A program made the translations under genes and the position numbers. A stretch of DNA of 64,000 nucleotides from Halobacteriovoraceae bacterium (GTDB taxonomy: Bacteria; Bdellovibrionota; Bacteriovoracia; Bacteriovoracales; Bacteriovoracaceae), in the NCBI GenBank assembly GCA_020635135.1, contig JACKAJ010000015.1:372001-436000 (forward strand), written 5' to 3'. This document shows positions 8,932-17,130 of this stretch, piece after piece. The number at the start of each line of letters is the position of its first letter. The first letter of the stretch is position 1. Below the pieces are notes generated by a model. That model ran no database searches. It was not told the origin of the DNA and saw nothing but the letters and a program-made list of their open reading frames with translations.

Positions 8932-9753
8932 ATGGGTAAAGTATCGAAATACCAATCAAAAAAGCCCAATTCTCAAGGAATTGTTGAATACACTGATCAA
9001 GAAAGCAAAACCTGGGAGTACCTTGTTCAAAGGCAAAATGTTCTCATTCAGTCGCGCGCCTGCAAAGAGTTTATTGATGGAGTGGATATTCTCAATTTTG
9101 GAAAAAAAATCCCTCAGCATTTTGAGATAACTGAAATTATTAAATCAAAAACTGGATGGGCCATTGAACCCGTTCCTGCAATTATTCCCGCTCAAGATTT
9201 TTTTCAGCTCCTCTCTGAAAAAAAATTTCCTTGTGCAAACTTTATTCGAAACCCTGATGAAATAGACTACCTCCAAGAACCTGATATCTTCCATGAAATT
9301 TATGGCCACTGCCCACTTCTCACAAACGATGCTTATGCGAATTATATGCAAGAGTATGGAAAATTGGCCCTCTCTGTTCAGGGAAAAATGCGAATGAAAC
9401 TCTTTCGCTTGTTCTGGTTCACTATTGAGTTTGGTCTCTTAAAAGAAAACGATAATTACCGTGCCTATGGTGGGGGAATTCTTTCTTCAACCAGTGAAAC
9501 AGTCTATGCCATCGATAGTGAAAAAGCGGAGCGCATCCATTTAGAAGACCCGTTAACGGCTTTGAGAACCCCCTACCGCATCGATATTTTGCAACCAGTT
9601 TACTTTGTGTTAAATAATCTAGATCACTTATTCAAACTTCTTGAATATGATCTGGTGGCGCTCGCTGAGAAGGCCATTCAGTTGGGGGACTTTGAACCTA
9701 AATTCCCTCCCAAAGAAGTTCCCGACACAAAGGAGGACGGCCTTGGCTGTTGA
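8932..9753 (+). CDS. phhA: Phenylalanine 4-monooxygenase
   Basis: This non-haem iron enzyme of 273 residues hydroxylates phenylalanine to tyrosine with O2 and a tetrahydropterin. The iron ligands are visible: the two His of FHEIYGHCP near residues 123-128 and the Glu of WFTIEFGL near 165. YGGGILSSTSE is the conserved substrate/pterin loop. Length matches the single-domain bacterial form without a regulatory domain. GGAG precedes the ATG. It overlaps the gene for pterin recycling by 11 bp, a usual pairing. No tetrahydropterin biosynthesis gene lies nearby. Confidence 0.95.
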   Translation: MGKVSKYQSKKPNSQGIVEYTDQESKTWEYLVQRQNVLIQSRACKEFIDGVDILNFGKKIPQHFEITEIIKSKTGWAIEPVPAIIPAQDFFQLLSEKKFPCANFIRNPDEIDYLQEPDIFHEIYGHCPLLTNDAYANYMQEYGKLALSVQGKMRMKLFRLFWFTIEFGLLKENDNYRAYGGGILSSTSETVYAIDSEKAERIHLEDPLTALRTPYRIDILQPVYFVLNNLDHLFKLLEYDLVALAEKAIQLGDFEPKFPPKEVPDTKEDGLGC

Positions 9754-10030
9754 AAAATTATCGACTGATGAAATAGCTAAAAACCTCGAAACTCTTGAGG
9801 GTTGGGAATACGATCTCAAAACTGATCACATTATAAAGAAATACCAATTCAAAGGTTTTTACAAGACCATTGCTTTCGTGAATTGCGTAGCTTGGTACGC
9901 GCAAAAACATTGCCATCATCCTGACTTAGTCGTCACTTTTAATACTTGTGAAGTGAGGCTCACCACTCACGATGCCGGTGGGATTAGCCAGAAAGACTTT
10001 GATCTTGCTCGCCAGCTTGAGGTCCTCTAA
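9743..10030 (+). CDS. phhB: Pterin-4a-carbinolamine dehydratase
   Basis: This 95-residue enzyme dehydrates the 4a-hydroxytetrahydropterin released by phenylalanine hydroxylase, so the cofactor can be reduced again. The conserved active-site stretch QKHCHHPDL and the LTTHDAGGIS end are present. The frame stays open upstream, but the real start is the TTG at 9743: AGGAGG lies six bases before it, inside the end of phhA, and the family start (LSTDEIAKNLETLEGWEY) then fits. The 11-bp overlap suggests translational coupling. Its stop codon abuts that of the convergent gene with no spacer. Confidence 0.93.
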   Translation: MAVEKLSTDEIAKNLETLEGWEYDLKTDHIIKKYQFKGFYKTIAFVNCVAWYAQKHCHHPDLVVTFNTCEVRLTTHDAGGISQKDFDLARQLEVL

Positions 10031-10882
10031 TTAAGGTTCGAATCTCTCAACATTAGCCCCTAGTGCTTCTAATAAAGTTAAAATCCCGTATTTTCCATAC
10101 AAATGAGCTACTCCAAAAATGATAAAGCTATCACCTCTTCTCAAAAGCTCCTTAATTTTTGGCATCCACGATAAATTGCGATATTTCATTCCCGGCTCAA
10201 GTGTTTCATCCTCACTCTCCACGTTTCCTTTGCGATAATTTTCGATAAAAGCATCCGCTTCATGTGACGACGTTTCTAAATAAGACAGACAGCATTCAAG
10301 AAACTCTTCAAGCGTTGGACCATCAAATCCAGCATCTTGATCCAACTCATCAGCATGATTTCTAATTTCGTCGTTTTCGAGCTCTACAATTTCTTTATCA
10401 AGTTTTTGGGATAAAACCTGAAATTCCAAATCTATCGATTTGTACTCCTGATTAAAAACATAATCCTTGTAAACAACGACAAAACAAGATTCCGGTGAAT
10501 CAGTCATTTTACAAGCAAATGACTTGGGAATACCTAGATTCATGAGCTTGTTTTGTGATTCTACCGAAAGTAAGGTTTTTTTTTTGGAATCTTCATCATA
10601 GCGTTTTAATACTGCCTCGTCTGGATTTTCATGGATCATTTTCAAGGTATTCAAATAATCTTCGTCAGCAATGATCATCTCATAGGCATGCGTTTTTGAG
10701 TTCTTAAACTTTTCCATGACCATACTAGGAAATTCATTAACACCAATACCAATATGAAATGATCCTAATATATAGCTTTTTTTCCCCTCATAGGTCACTT
10801 CATAAAAGAATGGATTGGTGACTTGAGAATAGGAATAACTCGTTAAAAAAAGGACAATAAAGCTGAAAAGTAATTTAAACAT
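10031..10882 (-). CDS. TraB/GumN-family exported protein
   Basis: This 283-residue protein has a signal peptide (LLFSFIVLFLTSYSYSQ). It shows the paired motifs of the TraB/GumN (Tiki-like) family: SYILGSFHIGIG near residue 36 and IIFGVAHLYGKYGILTLLEALG at the C-terminus, plus an ENDEIRNHA stretch in the middle. Members are proposed metal-dependent proteases, but bacterial functions are mostly unknown. Cys residues at SFACKMTDSPESC suggest a disulfide in the periplasm. No neighbour gives a hint of its target. Confidence 0.8.
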   Translation of the reverse strand: MFKLLFSFIVLFLTSYSYSQVTNPFFYEVTYEGKKSYILGSFHIGIGVNEFPSMVMEKFKNSKTHAYEMIIADEDYLNTLKMIHENPDEAVLKRYDEDSKKKTLLSVESQNKLMNLGIPKSFACKMTDSPESCFVVVYKDYVFNQEYKSIDLEFQVLSQKLDKEIVELENDEIRNHADELDQDAGFDGPTLEEFLECCLSYLETSSHEADAFIENYRKGNVESEDETLEPGMKYRNLSWMPKIKELLRRGDSFIIFGVAHLYGKYGILTLLEALGANVERFEP

Positions 10883-11157
10883 ATATTATAGCCTCGTTAT
10901 ATTTTGATATCCTAACACCTTTTTCTCCTTTGACGTCTTAACCATTCAAAATTTCACAAGCTTGGCTAATAATTAAACAGCCTCTTTCCATATGCCTCTT
11001 AAGAGACGATCTGACAGATTTTCGTGGCAGTTCATTTGAAAAGCACTCTCCTGTTTGTACGCTCAACCTATTGATATTACTTGTTTTTTATTTTTAGCTT
11101 GATTCTCGAGATTTCACTCAGTGTAACGCCCTTAAAATTAAAGCAGGTGGTTGTGAA

Positions 11158-12669
11158 ATGAAAAAAGACTTCTTAAATTCAGCTGGCTTCAGTTTGGTGA
11201 GCGTTCTCATCGCTGTCTCTATCGTTGCGGGACTATCTGTTGTTATTCTCAACCAGCAAAAAACAATGCTTAAAATTCAAAGCAGTAATGAAATCAACAA
11301 CTCCATTTTGCAACATGAGTACCGCCTCTCTTCGGCCCTTCAAACTGATAAATATTGTAAAAGTATTATTGGAGAACACTCTGAACTTATTGAAAGATTA
11401 AAAACACTTACAGAAGACGATCTTCCTGGAGCGAAGGAAGAACCAAAAGTTCTTTTTGGTCTCATTGAAGGAGAAGGTCTTTTTTATACTTATGAAAAAA
11501 ATGGGGAAGTCGTAAAGAAGAGCTTTGGAGAAGTTGGAAAAAGACTCTCTGGAACGAAGACGACTGTTGAAGATATCTATTTCACGACAGGTGATACCAC
11601 AAGTATGGTTAACCTCAACATGCTTATTTCCAAAACAGTGACAATGGGAGAAGGTTTTGATGAGAGAGTGGTGGCCAGCCAATACTTGGGCTCGTCTCAT
11701 AAGCTCATCACGATACCTATTTATTATTATATTTCTGCCGAAGGTGAACTTAGCTGCCAAGCTAATAATCCTTATGATGTCACATACTGTGAAGGAAAAC
11801 CCGGAACTGCTTTTGCTGGTTTCAAAAATGGGCGCCCTGATTGTGTGCCCATTAATAATAAAGATCGCGAACTTCCTCTAACGGATTTTGATACCACTGT
11901 GCTCGGTGAAGTTTCCACAAAAAAAGTCAAAGATGAATTTGTTAATTGCCCTCAAAATTCAATTCCTGTTGGCTTTTCTCAATACAAGGCCCAAAAAGGA
12001 CTCTTTAAAGAAAATAAAGTTGAGTTTTCAATGAAGTGTCTCTCTAATGTCGTGGCCAAAAAAGTCAGTGTTGATGAAAACGGAGAAGAGCAAACTGATG
12101 CCTATAAGTTTGATGGCTACGACCAAGATATTGAATTTCAAAGCCGCGTGGAAGAAGGGATTTGGGGCCACTGTCCAGAAGGGCAAGTCATGTATAGCAT
12201 GAAGATTAATAAGAAAAAAGAAATGGATTATAGCTGTCGTCACTTAGTTTTCGCTCCTGAAAGCGATGACGTTCAAGATGTGCCCCAGTGTTCCGCTGAA
12301 AAAATCGATGAAATTAAAAATCTTATCGCCTTTTATGAAAACCAACGTGATCGCATTCCTCGACCAGCAACTTTTGGAACTGATGGAAGAGATGATCTGG
12401 GAAGTAAAGGAAGAGAAGAGATGGAAGCTTACAATAAGCAAAAAGCTATCTACCAAGATAATATCTATGCTTACCAACAGGAACTCGATAAATGCCATGT
12501 TAAATACGTAAGTTCTAAAACGATAAAATCCCGCACTATCTCCAGTGTGCAAGGCGAGGCGAAATGCCCTGAGTCCATGTTCACAACGGGTGTTATCTCC
12601 ACTGCAGACAATATTAAGTTTCGCTGTTCAAAGTTTACGGCCGAGAAGAAGCGCTACGAACTCGAATAA
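11158..12669 (+). CDS. Large type IV pilin-like (prepilin-type) secreted protein
   Basis: The 503-residue protein opens with a class-III (prepilin) signal: a short basic leader, then AG-FSLVSVLIAVSIVAGLSVV, cut after the Gly. This is the N-methylation helix of type IV pilins and pseudopilins, but the usual Glu at position 5 is Val. The rest is unlike a pilin: a large, Cys-containing domain with NCPQNSIPVGFSQY and GHCPEGQVMYSMKI, which look like two copies of one module, and a third copy ending (AKCPESMFTTGVIS). A helical segment lies near residues 385-440. It may be a minor pilin or pilus-tip protein. No other pilus gene is adjacent. Confidence 0.7.
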   Translation: MKKDFLNSAGFSLVSVLIAVSIVAGLSVVILNQQKTMLKIQSSNEINNSILQHEYRLSSALQTDKYCKSIIGEHSELIERLKTLTEDDLPGAKEEPKVLFGLIEGEGLFYTYEKNGEVVKKSFGEVGKRLSGTKTTVEDIYFTTGDTTSMVNLNMLISKTVTMGEGFDERVVASQYLGSSHKLITIPIYYYISAEGELSCQANNPYDVTYCEGKPGTAFAGFKNGRPDCVPINNKDRELPLTDFDTTVLGEVSTKKVKDEFVNCPQNSIPVGFSQYKAQKGLFKENKVEFSMKCLSNVVAKKVSVDENGEEQTDAYKFDGYDQDIEFQSRVEEGIWGHCPEGQVMYSMKINKKKEMDYSCRHLVFAPESDDVQDVPQCSAEKIDEIKNLIAFYENQRDRIPRPATFGTDGRDDLGSKGREEMEAYNKQKAIYQDNIYAYQQELDKCHVKYVSSKTIKSRTISSVQGEAKCPESMFTTGVISTADNIKFRCSKFTAEKKRYELE

Positions 12670-12766
12670 CCCCTAAAAGTGCCAGCACCCAAAAATGGTA
12701 AAGGGTTACGTTATCATGCCTTGTGATTGATCTAAATTATAGCAAATAAGATTATGATGATTTTAA

Positions 12767-12872
12767 AGTCCAAGCTTTTGAATAACAGGATAAAAAAGCG
12801 AAATTTTTGAGGCTTCGCCCGACTTCCCTGAAGTTCAAGAGTCGGACTTTGAAAATATGTCTAGTGATTAAT
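12767..12872 (-). repeat. Degenerate ~105-bp repeat, copy A
   Basis: This copy starts at AAGTCCAAGCTTTTGAATAACAG and runs through CTTCGCCCGACTTCCCTGA to the end of the downstream gene on the minus strand. It aligns with 13456-13571 over most of its length, with scattered substitutions and small indels. It contains CCGACT...AGTCGG, which can form a short stem. In minus-strand transcripts it would be a 3' untranslated element. Confidence 0.6.
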
Positions 12873-13317
12873 TTTCGTCGTTAATTTTAAGAACCTTTAA
12901 GTTTTCTATTAGTTTAGAAGCTGCATCCTCTATCGAATCAGTGCTGGTTGCGATTGCTTCTCTTTCAATATGCCCAATAATCAAATTAGAGACACAAACA
13001 AAAGAGTCTAACTCCAAGCTAACAAGGTCATCTAGTTGTCTCTTCAAGTAACCAATTTCCTTGCTATTTCTCCAAATCGTTATAGCCTTACCTTCCAGAT
13101 CTAGTTGCCTAAGATAGCCATCAAATTGGATATCACGAACAACTTCAGTAATTTCATTCACCTTGATATGAAACAAGTAACCGCTATGTTTATTTTTCTT
13201 AACTTTAAAGGACTTCAAGGTTCCACATGTTAATTCAAGCTCGTAGTCATTTTCAGTAGAGTAACCTACAGAGGAAAATAATATTGCAAATAGTCCAAGT
13301 GCCAAGACCCTGTTCAT
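12868..13317 (-). CDS. Exported protein, unknown function
   Basis: This 149-residue protein has a signal peptide (LALGLFAILFSSVGYSTE). The mature part is predicted beta-rich, with two Cys (LTCGTL, FVCVSN) that could pair. I recognise no family. AAGGAG lies seven bases before the ATG, which supports the start. It is a lone gene flanked by the two copies of a ~105-bp repeat. Copy A overlaps its stop codon. An arrangement of gene plus flanking repeats can mark insertion or an old duplication, but nothing else here proves transfer. Confidence 0.7.
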   Translation of the reverse strand: MNRVLALGLFAILFSSVGYSTENDYELELTCGTLKSFKVKKNKHSGYLFHIKVNEITEVVRDIQFDGYLRQLDLEGKAITIWRNSKEIGYLKRQLDDLVSLELDSFVCVSNLIIGHIEREAIATSTDSIEDAASKLIENLKVLKINDEN

Positions 13318-13455
13318 AGTGAGACTCCTTCAGTTTTAGTATAGTCATATTTTAGATAGTTATTAGAGGATTTTGTAGCGATAGAGTAAAGATTTCAAAA
13401 CAAGCTCTTTATTGTTTAAAGCTTGAACAGCAATCTAATGCAAGCTGACCAAGTG

Positions 13456-13571
13456 CCTCTATTGTAAGTCCTAGCTTTTAGATAACAGTAAAAAATGGCT
13501 ATATTTCGTAATTTTGCCCGATTTTCCTGAGCTTCAGGTGCAGGGCTTTGCTGACATGACCAGGAATTAAT
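13456..13571 (-). repeat. Degenerate ~105-bp repeat, copy B
   Basis: This is the second copy of the element at 12767-12872. AAGTCCTAGCTTTTAGATAACAG, TTGCCCGATTTTCCTGAGCTTCAGG and CTTTG...ATGACCAGGAATTAAT match the corresponding segments of copy A. CCTGA-GC-TTCAGG is a small inverted repeat inside it. It lies just downstream, on the minus strand, of the truncated four-helix-bundle gene. The rest of 13318-13613 holds no gene I can support. Confidence 0.6.
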
Positions 13572-13613
13572 AATCTTGGCCATTGACGTTGACGTCGCCA
13601 TCACCTTCGCCAG

Positions 13614-13847
13614 TCAATTCGTTCTCTCGTGTTGACTCAGCTTAACCAGCATACACACAATTTTGTATATAAGATTCTTGCACTCAGCATACCTACTATA
13701 CTCAATTAAATTCAGTTCATTGCAAATATCAAGAATGGCCCCTGACTCATGCGCTGAACCTCGAGCAATATCATAAAATCTCGCTCTATCTCTTTTCTGA
13801 TATTGTCCATAACCTTCTGAAATACTTAACGGAATTGATAAGAACAA
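13614..13847 (-). pseudogene. Truncated 23S rRNA-IVS-type four-helix-bundle protein
   Basis: The 77-residue frame matches the C-terminal two thirds of the S23 / four-helix-bundle family first found in 23S rRNA intervening sequences. SIPLSISEGYGQYQ corresponds to the family SIPxNIAEGxGR block, and RARFYDIARGSAHESGAIL to its next helix. The N-terminal 40-45 residues are missing. The frame is closed by a TAA just before the only possible start, a TTG, and I found no remnant of the lost part upstream. Family members usually lie in accessory DNA. The gene looks dead, but a short functional form cannot be ruled out. Confidence 0.65.
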
Positions 13848-13999
13848 TTAATTCTTTTCTGAAATTTAAACTAGGGCGTGTCCTAATGTTAAATGATCGT
13901 TTCTCTTTAGCTAAATACCCAAGTTTTCAGGTCAACTTTTATTCTCAAAGAAATCCTGCGATCTTGCAAACAACAACGAATTTGCTAAAATAGAAAAAA

Positions 14000-14074
14000 C
14001 CAAGGATCGGGCTTGAATGCCCGAGCACCCCCGTGCAGGAGAAAAGCGATGTGGGGGTGCTTTTTTATCCTTGG
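14000..14074. other. Three-stem structured element in a 436-bp gene-free region
   Basis: CCAAGGAT (14000-14007) pairs with ATCCTTGG (14067-14074). Inside, CGGGC/GCCCG (14008-14012 with 14019-14023) and AGCACCCCC/GGGGGTGCT (14024-14032 with 14053-14061) form two further perfect stems, giving a three-way junction with almost no unpaired bases at the joint. T-runs follow the GC-rich stem on the plus strand and the outer stem on the minus strand, so it could terminate transcription either way, including the nuo operon. It could also be a small structured RNA. The remainder of 13848-14283 shows no gene. Confidence 0.55.
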
Positions 14075-14283
14075 GAAAACACCTTAAATTCTTAAGCTGT
14101 TTTTCCCAGGATTATCGATAAAGCCTTCCCCATTATCCAAATATTTTAAAATGTATTTCAGAAATGCAAATTGTGAAAAAATCTAAAAACCTCTCATAAA
14201 TGCTTCAGATTCAAGGAATGGCGAAAACGACAACTGAAATGTTTTCGATCATGACGAAGAAGATGGAGTATTTACGAGAGGTT

Positions 14284-14793
14284 TTACCGAGTTTTAACGA
14301 TCCGATCCCGCCAAGCAATGATATCGTCATCCATGTAGTTGTACTTCATCTCTGTCACTGTGTACTGAGCAAACTCGTAGTCGTGAGAGTGAGTTAAACA
14401 TTCAGTCGGGCAAACAGTCGTACAAAGTCCACAGTAGCAACAAAGAGCTGTATCAATCGTGTACTGAGTGAGAATTTTTCTCTTGGCTGTTCCGTCTTCA
14501 GTTTTGGGCGTTTCGAGATCTTTTGGTCTGTTGATAGAAGAAATATAGATACAATCAACCGGACAAGCAGTCGCACACTGATTACAAGCGATGCAATTGA
14601 GAACGTCATTATAGAGACGCATTCTTGCTTTTTCGGGAACCACTTCGCGAACTTCTGGGTATTCAATAGTCACTGGTTTTTTAGCGATGATGTATTTAAA
14701 GGTAATTCCCATCCCTTTCAAGCAAGTGGATACTGCATAATAAATATTATAAAAATACTTTCTCAATGTGAGTGGTTCAGCTTTTGTTGTCAT
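14284..14793 (-). CDS. nuoI: NADH-quinone oxidoreductase subunit I
   Basis: NuoI is the 2x[4Fe-4S] ferredoxin-like subunit of complex I, carrying electrons to the NuoB cluster N2. The 169-residue protein has both motifs, CIACNQCATACPVDC near residue 67 and CCYCGLCTTVCPTEC near 117. It overlaps nuoD by 4 bp (ATGA type). In most nuo operons nuoI follows nuoH, but here it follows nuoD directly and closes the cluster. Confidence 0.95.
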   Translation of the reverse strand: MTTKAEPLTLRKYFYNIYYAVSTCLKGMGITFKYIIAKKPVTIEYPEVREVVPEKARMRLYNDVLNCIACNQCATACPVDCIYISSINRPKDLETPKTEDGTAKRKILTQYTIDTALCCYCGLCTTVCPTECLTHSHDYEFAQYTVTEMKYNYMDDDIIAWRDRIVKTR

Positions 14794-15962
14794 CGATCGA
14801 CCTCTCCAAGGACAATGTCAATGCTTCCAATAGAAGCAACAAAATCGGCAATCATTTGCCCGGGAGCAAAATGCGGAAGAATTGAAACGTGGGTAAAGCA
14901 CGGCGATTTAATCTTCACACGATAAGGCTTCTTCGTCCCGTCACTCACCAGGTGAACACCAAGCTCTCCACGAGGGCATTCCGTTCTTACAAAGACCTCA
15001 CCCTTAGCAGGTTTGATCACTTTCGAAACTTTTCCCATCACTGGGCCGTCTTCAAGCTTATCGAGAACTTGACGGCATATTTTTACAGATTCTTCCATTT
15101 CTTTCATTCTGACGATGTAGCGGCTGTAACAGTCACCCACCACACTTCCTCTTTCTCCTGTCGCGACAGGAACATCAAATTCCACTTCATTATAGCAGAG
15201 ATAAGGATCCACTTTTCGAAGATCCCAGGCATAGCCAGAACCTCGAAGAACAGGTCCTGTAGCTCCATAGCTAATGGCATCTTCTAAAGATAGATTTCCA
15301 ACATTAATAACTCGTTCGAGGAAGATCTTATTTCCAGAAACAAGGTTGTCATATTTTACGAGTTCTTTTTCAAAATTATCGAGAAATTCTTTCAATGTTT
15401 CGACATGCTTGTCAGTAATGTCGTTCCACACACCACCAATCCAAATATAATTATAAAGTAACCGAGCTCCAGAAATTTCTTCAAAGAAACGAAGAATTTT
15501 TTCTCTCTCATCAAAAGCATAAAGAAAAGGGCTAAAAGCTCCAAGATCGAGTGCATAAGTCCCGAAGGCCATCAAGTGAGAGGCAATTCTTTGGAGTTCC
15601 AAGATTAACATGCGGAGAAGTTGGGCCCTACGAGGAACTTCTGTTCCCAGCATTTTTTCAACGGCTGCAACGTAACTATATTCTTGGCTCATGGAAGCCA
15701 AATAATCGAGGCGATCAACAAAGGGAATAACTCCCCTGTAATCGAGATTCTCGCTGTGTTTTTCCATGCAGCGATGGAGATAACCGAGATGAGGTATGGC
15801 CTTAGCAACAACTTCCGAGTCCGTTTTGATTTCAACTCTCAAAACTCCGTGAGTTGCAGGGTGCTGAGGCCCCATATTGACTGTTAAGAGTTCAGTCTTG
15901 AGGTTATTTTCACCTGAATTTTTTTCTTTTAATTCTTCAATTCCTAAATCCCAGGTTTGCAT
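14790..15962 (-). CDS. nuoD: NADH-quinone oxidoreductase subunit D
   Basis: This is the 49-kDa-type subunit of complex I, forming the quinone-binding cavity together with NuoB. At 390 residues its length is usual. Conserved blocks include NMGPQHPATHGVLR, the YLHRCMEKHSEN loop, ATGPVLRGSGYAWDLRK and the C-terminal IVLGEVDR. It is a separate protein, not fused to NuoC. It starts 3 bp after nuoC stops and overlaps nuoI by 4 bp. Confidence 0.96.
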   Translation of the reverse strand: MQTWDLGIEELKEKNSGENNLKTELLTVNMGPQHPATHGVLRVEIKTDSEVVAKAIPHLGYLHRCMEKHSENLDYRGVIPFVDRLDYLASMSQEYSYVAAVEKMLGTEVPRRAQLLRMLILELQRIASHLMAFGTYALDLGAFSPFLYAFDEREKILRFFEEISGARLLYNYIWIGGVWNDITDKHVETLKEFLDNFEKELVKYDNLVSGNKIFLERVINVGNLSLEDAISYGATGPVLRGSGYAWDLRKVDPYLCYNEVEFDVPVATGERGSVVGDCYSRYIVRMKEMEESVKICRQVLDKLEDGPVMGKVSKVIKPAKGEVFVRTECPRGELGVHLVSDGTKKPYRVKIKSPCFTHVSILPHFAPGQMIADFVASIGSIDIVLGEVDR

Positions 15963-15965
15963 CTC

Positions 15966-16550
15966 TTACATTCCTCTTTCTAGCATTCTCTTCTTTAAGT
16001 CTTCTTCCATTTGTTTTTGACGAACAATAAACTCACGCTCTTCATAGTTCATCTTGTCGTCTGGAAAGACTTCCATATCGCGATAATATTTTTGAGTCAT
16101 ATAATCTTTTCTAAGGGGAAATCCTTCCCAGTCATCAGGGCAAAGAATTCGTCGATGATCAGGATGATTATTAAATGTTACTCCCAACATGTCGTAACAC
16201 TCACGCTCTTGGTAATTAGCTGCATGCCAAAGCCCACACACTGAATCTAATCGTGGGTTGACTCTATCAGTAAGCTTAGTCTTCAAGATCAACTGCCGAG
16301 GATTATTCACATCAAAATTACCAAGCATATAGTTCACTTCAATACACTCGAGGTAATCAACACCACTGATCACCTGAAGAGCATTAAAAGAATATTTATC
16401 ATTCGTTTTTAAAAATTCGCAAACAGCATAGATTGATTCAGGAGCAACAAGGATCGAACCTTCACCGAGTGAACCTTCTTCAGGATTAATGACTTCCGCT
16501 TTAGCATTGGGAACTTTAGAATTGATAAGACTAGATAATTCACTAAGCAT
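15966..16550 (-). CDS. nuoC: NADH-quinone oxidoreductase subunit C
   Basis: This is the 30-kDa-type subunit of the peripheral arm. The 194-residue protein shows the family signature ERECYDMLGVTFNNHPDHRR and the following LCPDDWEGFPLRKDY. The N-terminal part is the usual variable alpha/beta region. It overlaps nuoB by 8 bp, and nuoD follows after 3 bp, so the three are almost certainly co-translated. Confidence 0.95.
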   Translation of the reverse strand: MLSELSSLINSKVPNAKAEVINPEEGSLGEGSILVAPESIYAVCEFLKTNDKYSFNALQVISGVDYLECIEVNYMLGNFDVNNPRQLILKTKLTDRVNPRLDSVCGLWHAANYQERECYDMLGVTFNNHPDHRRILCPDDWEGFPLRKDYMTQKYYRDMEVFPDDKMNYEEREFIVRQKQMEEDLKKRMLERGM

Positions 16551-17025
16551 TTTTCACCCATTTATCAGCAAGCAATCTTTCACTGGCCATTTTTTTCTGA
16601 AGCGTCATAATTCCCTCAATCAATGCTTCAGGCCGAGGCGGGCATCCAGGAACGTAGACATCAACGGGAACAACTTCGTCGACTCCCTTCAAGACGTGAT
16701 AACCGTGTTGCCAATAAGGTCCCCCTTTATTCGCACACGATCCCATCGAAATGACATATTTTGGCTCAGCCATTTGTTCATAGAGAACTTTCACTCTGGT
16801 CGCCATTTTTAAGGTCACAGTTCCAGCAACAATCATCAAATCAGCTCGTCTTGGTGTTGCCATAAAAGCTCCACACCCGAAACGCTCGAGATCGTATTTA
16901 CTTGCCCCAGTGGCCATCATTTCAATTGCACAGCAAGCTAGCCCAAAGGTCATGGGCCAAAGTGAGTTTTTTCTACCCCAATTGAGGAGCTCATCGGCTT
17001 TGGCAAGGACAATGCCATCTTGCAT
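16543..17025 (-). CDS. nuoB: NADH-quinone oxidoreductase subunit B
   Basis: NuoB holds cluster N2, the last iron-sulfur centre before quinone. The ligands are visible: GLACCAIEMM, GSCANKGGPYW and VPGCPPRPEA. I start it at the ATG at 17025 (160 residues), which has GGAG seven bases upstream; an ATG 30 bp earlier has none. It is the first gene of a short nuoB-C-D-I set. No nuoA precedes it and the membrane and NADH-dehydrogenase subunits are absent from the window, so complex I genes must be dispersed or the complex reduced. Confidence 0.95.
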   Translation of the reverse strand: MQDGIVLAKADELLNWGRKNSLWPMTFGLACCAIEMMATGASKYDLERFGCGAFMATPRRADLMIVAGTVTLKMATRVKVLYEQMAEPKYVISMGSCANKGGPYWQHGYHVLKGVDEVVPVDVYVPGCPPRPEALIEGIMTLQKKMASERLLADKWVKNA

Positions 17026-17059
17026 AAAAATTCTCCAGTGATAACTTTGCCCCATTTTA

Positions 17060-17080
17060 ACGGTTAGGCCTGCTAACCGT
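17060..17080 (-). promoter_or_regulatory. 8-bp inverted repeat before nuoB
   Basis: ACGGTTAG and CTAACCGT are perfect complements separated by 5 nt. They lie 35 bp upstream of the chosen nuoB start and about 50 bp after the preceding gene. It could be an operator or a 5' leader hairpin. No T-run follows, so it is a poor terminator. Confidence 0.4.
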
Positions 17081-17130
17081 CAATGAATTAGATCTTAAAA
17101 TAATTTAAGACAATTCTTAAAGCTTGAAAA

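Noticed and set aside
10034..10046. GGTTCGAATCTCT, resembling a tRNA T-loop
   Set aside because: It lies in the end of a well-supported TraB/GumN gene, and no acceptor or anticodon stem can be built around it.
10990..11060. Riboswitch-like segment upstream of the pilin-like gene
   Set aside because: Short inverted repeats are present (ATCTG-ACAGAT) but no known aptamer core, including glycine and lysine types, could be matched.
12671..12712. GTGCCAGCAC as a REP-like hairpin
   Set aside because: A 4-bp stem seen once in the window is too short to support a repeat family.
12767..13847. Diversity-generating retroelement (repeat pair plus four-helix-bundle gene)
   Set aside because: Differences between the repeats are not limited to adenines, neither copy lies in a variable protein C-terminus, and no reverse transcriptase is present.
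13873..13886. GGGCGTGTCCTAAT as an insertion-sequence end
   Set aside because: Only one copy was seen, with no inverted partner, target duplication or transposase fragment.
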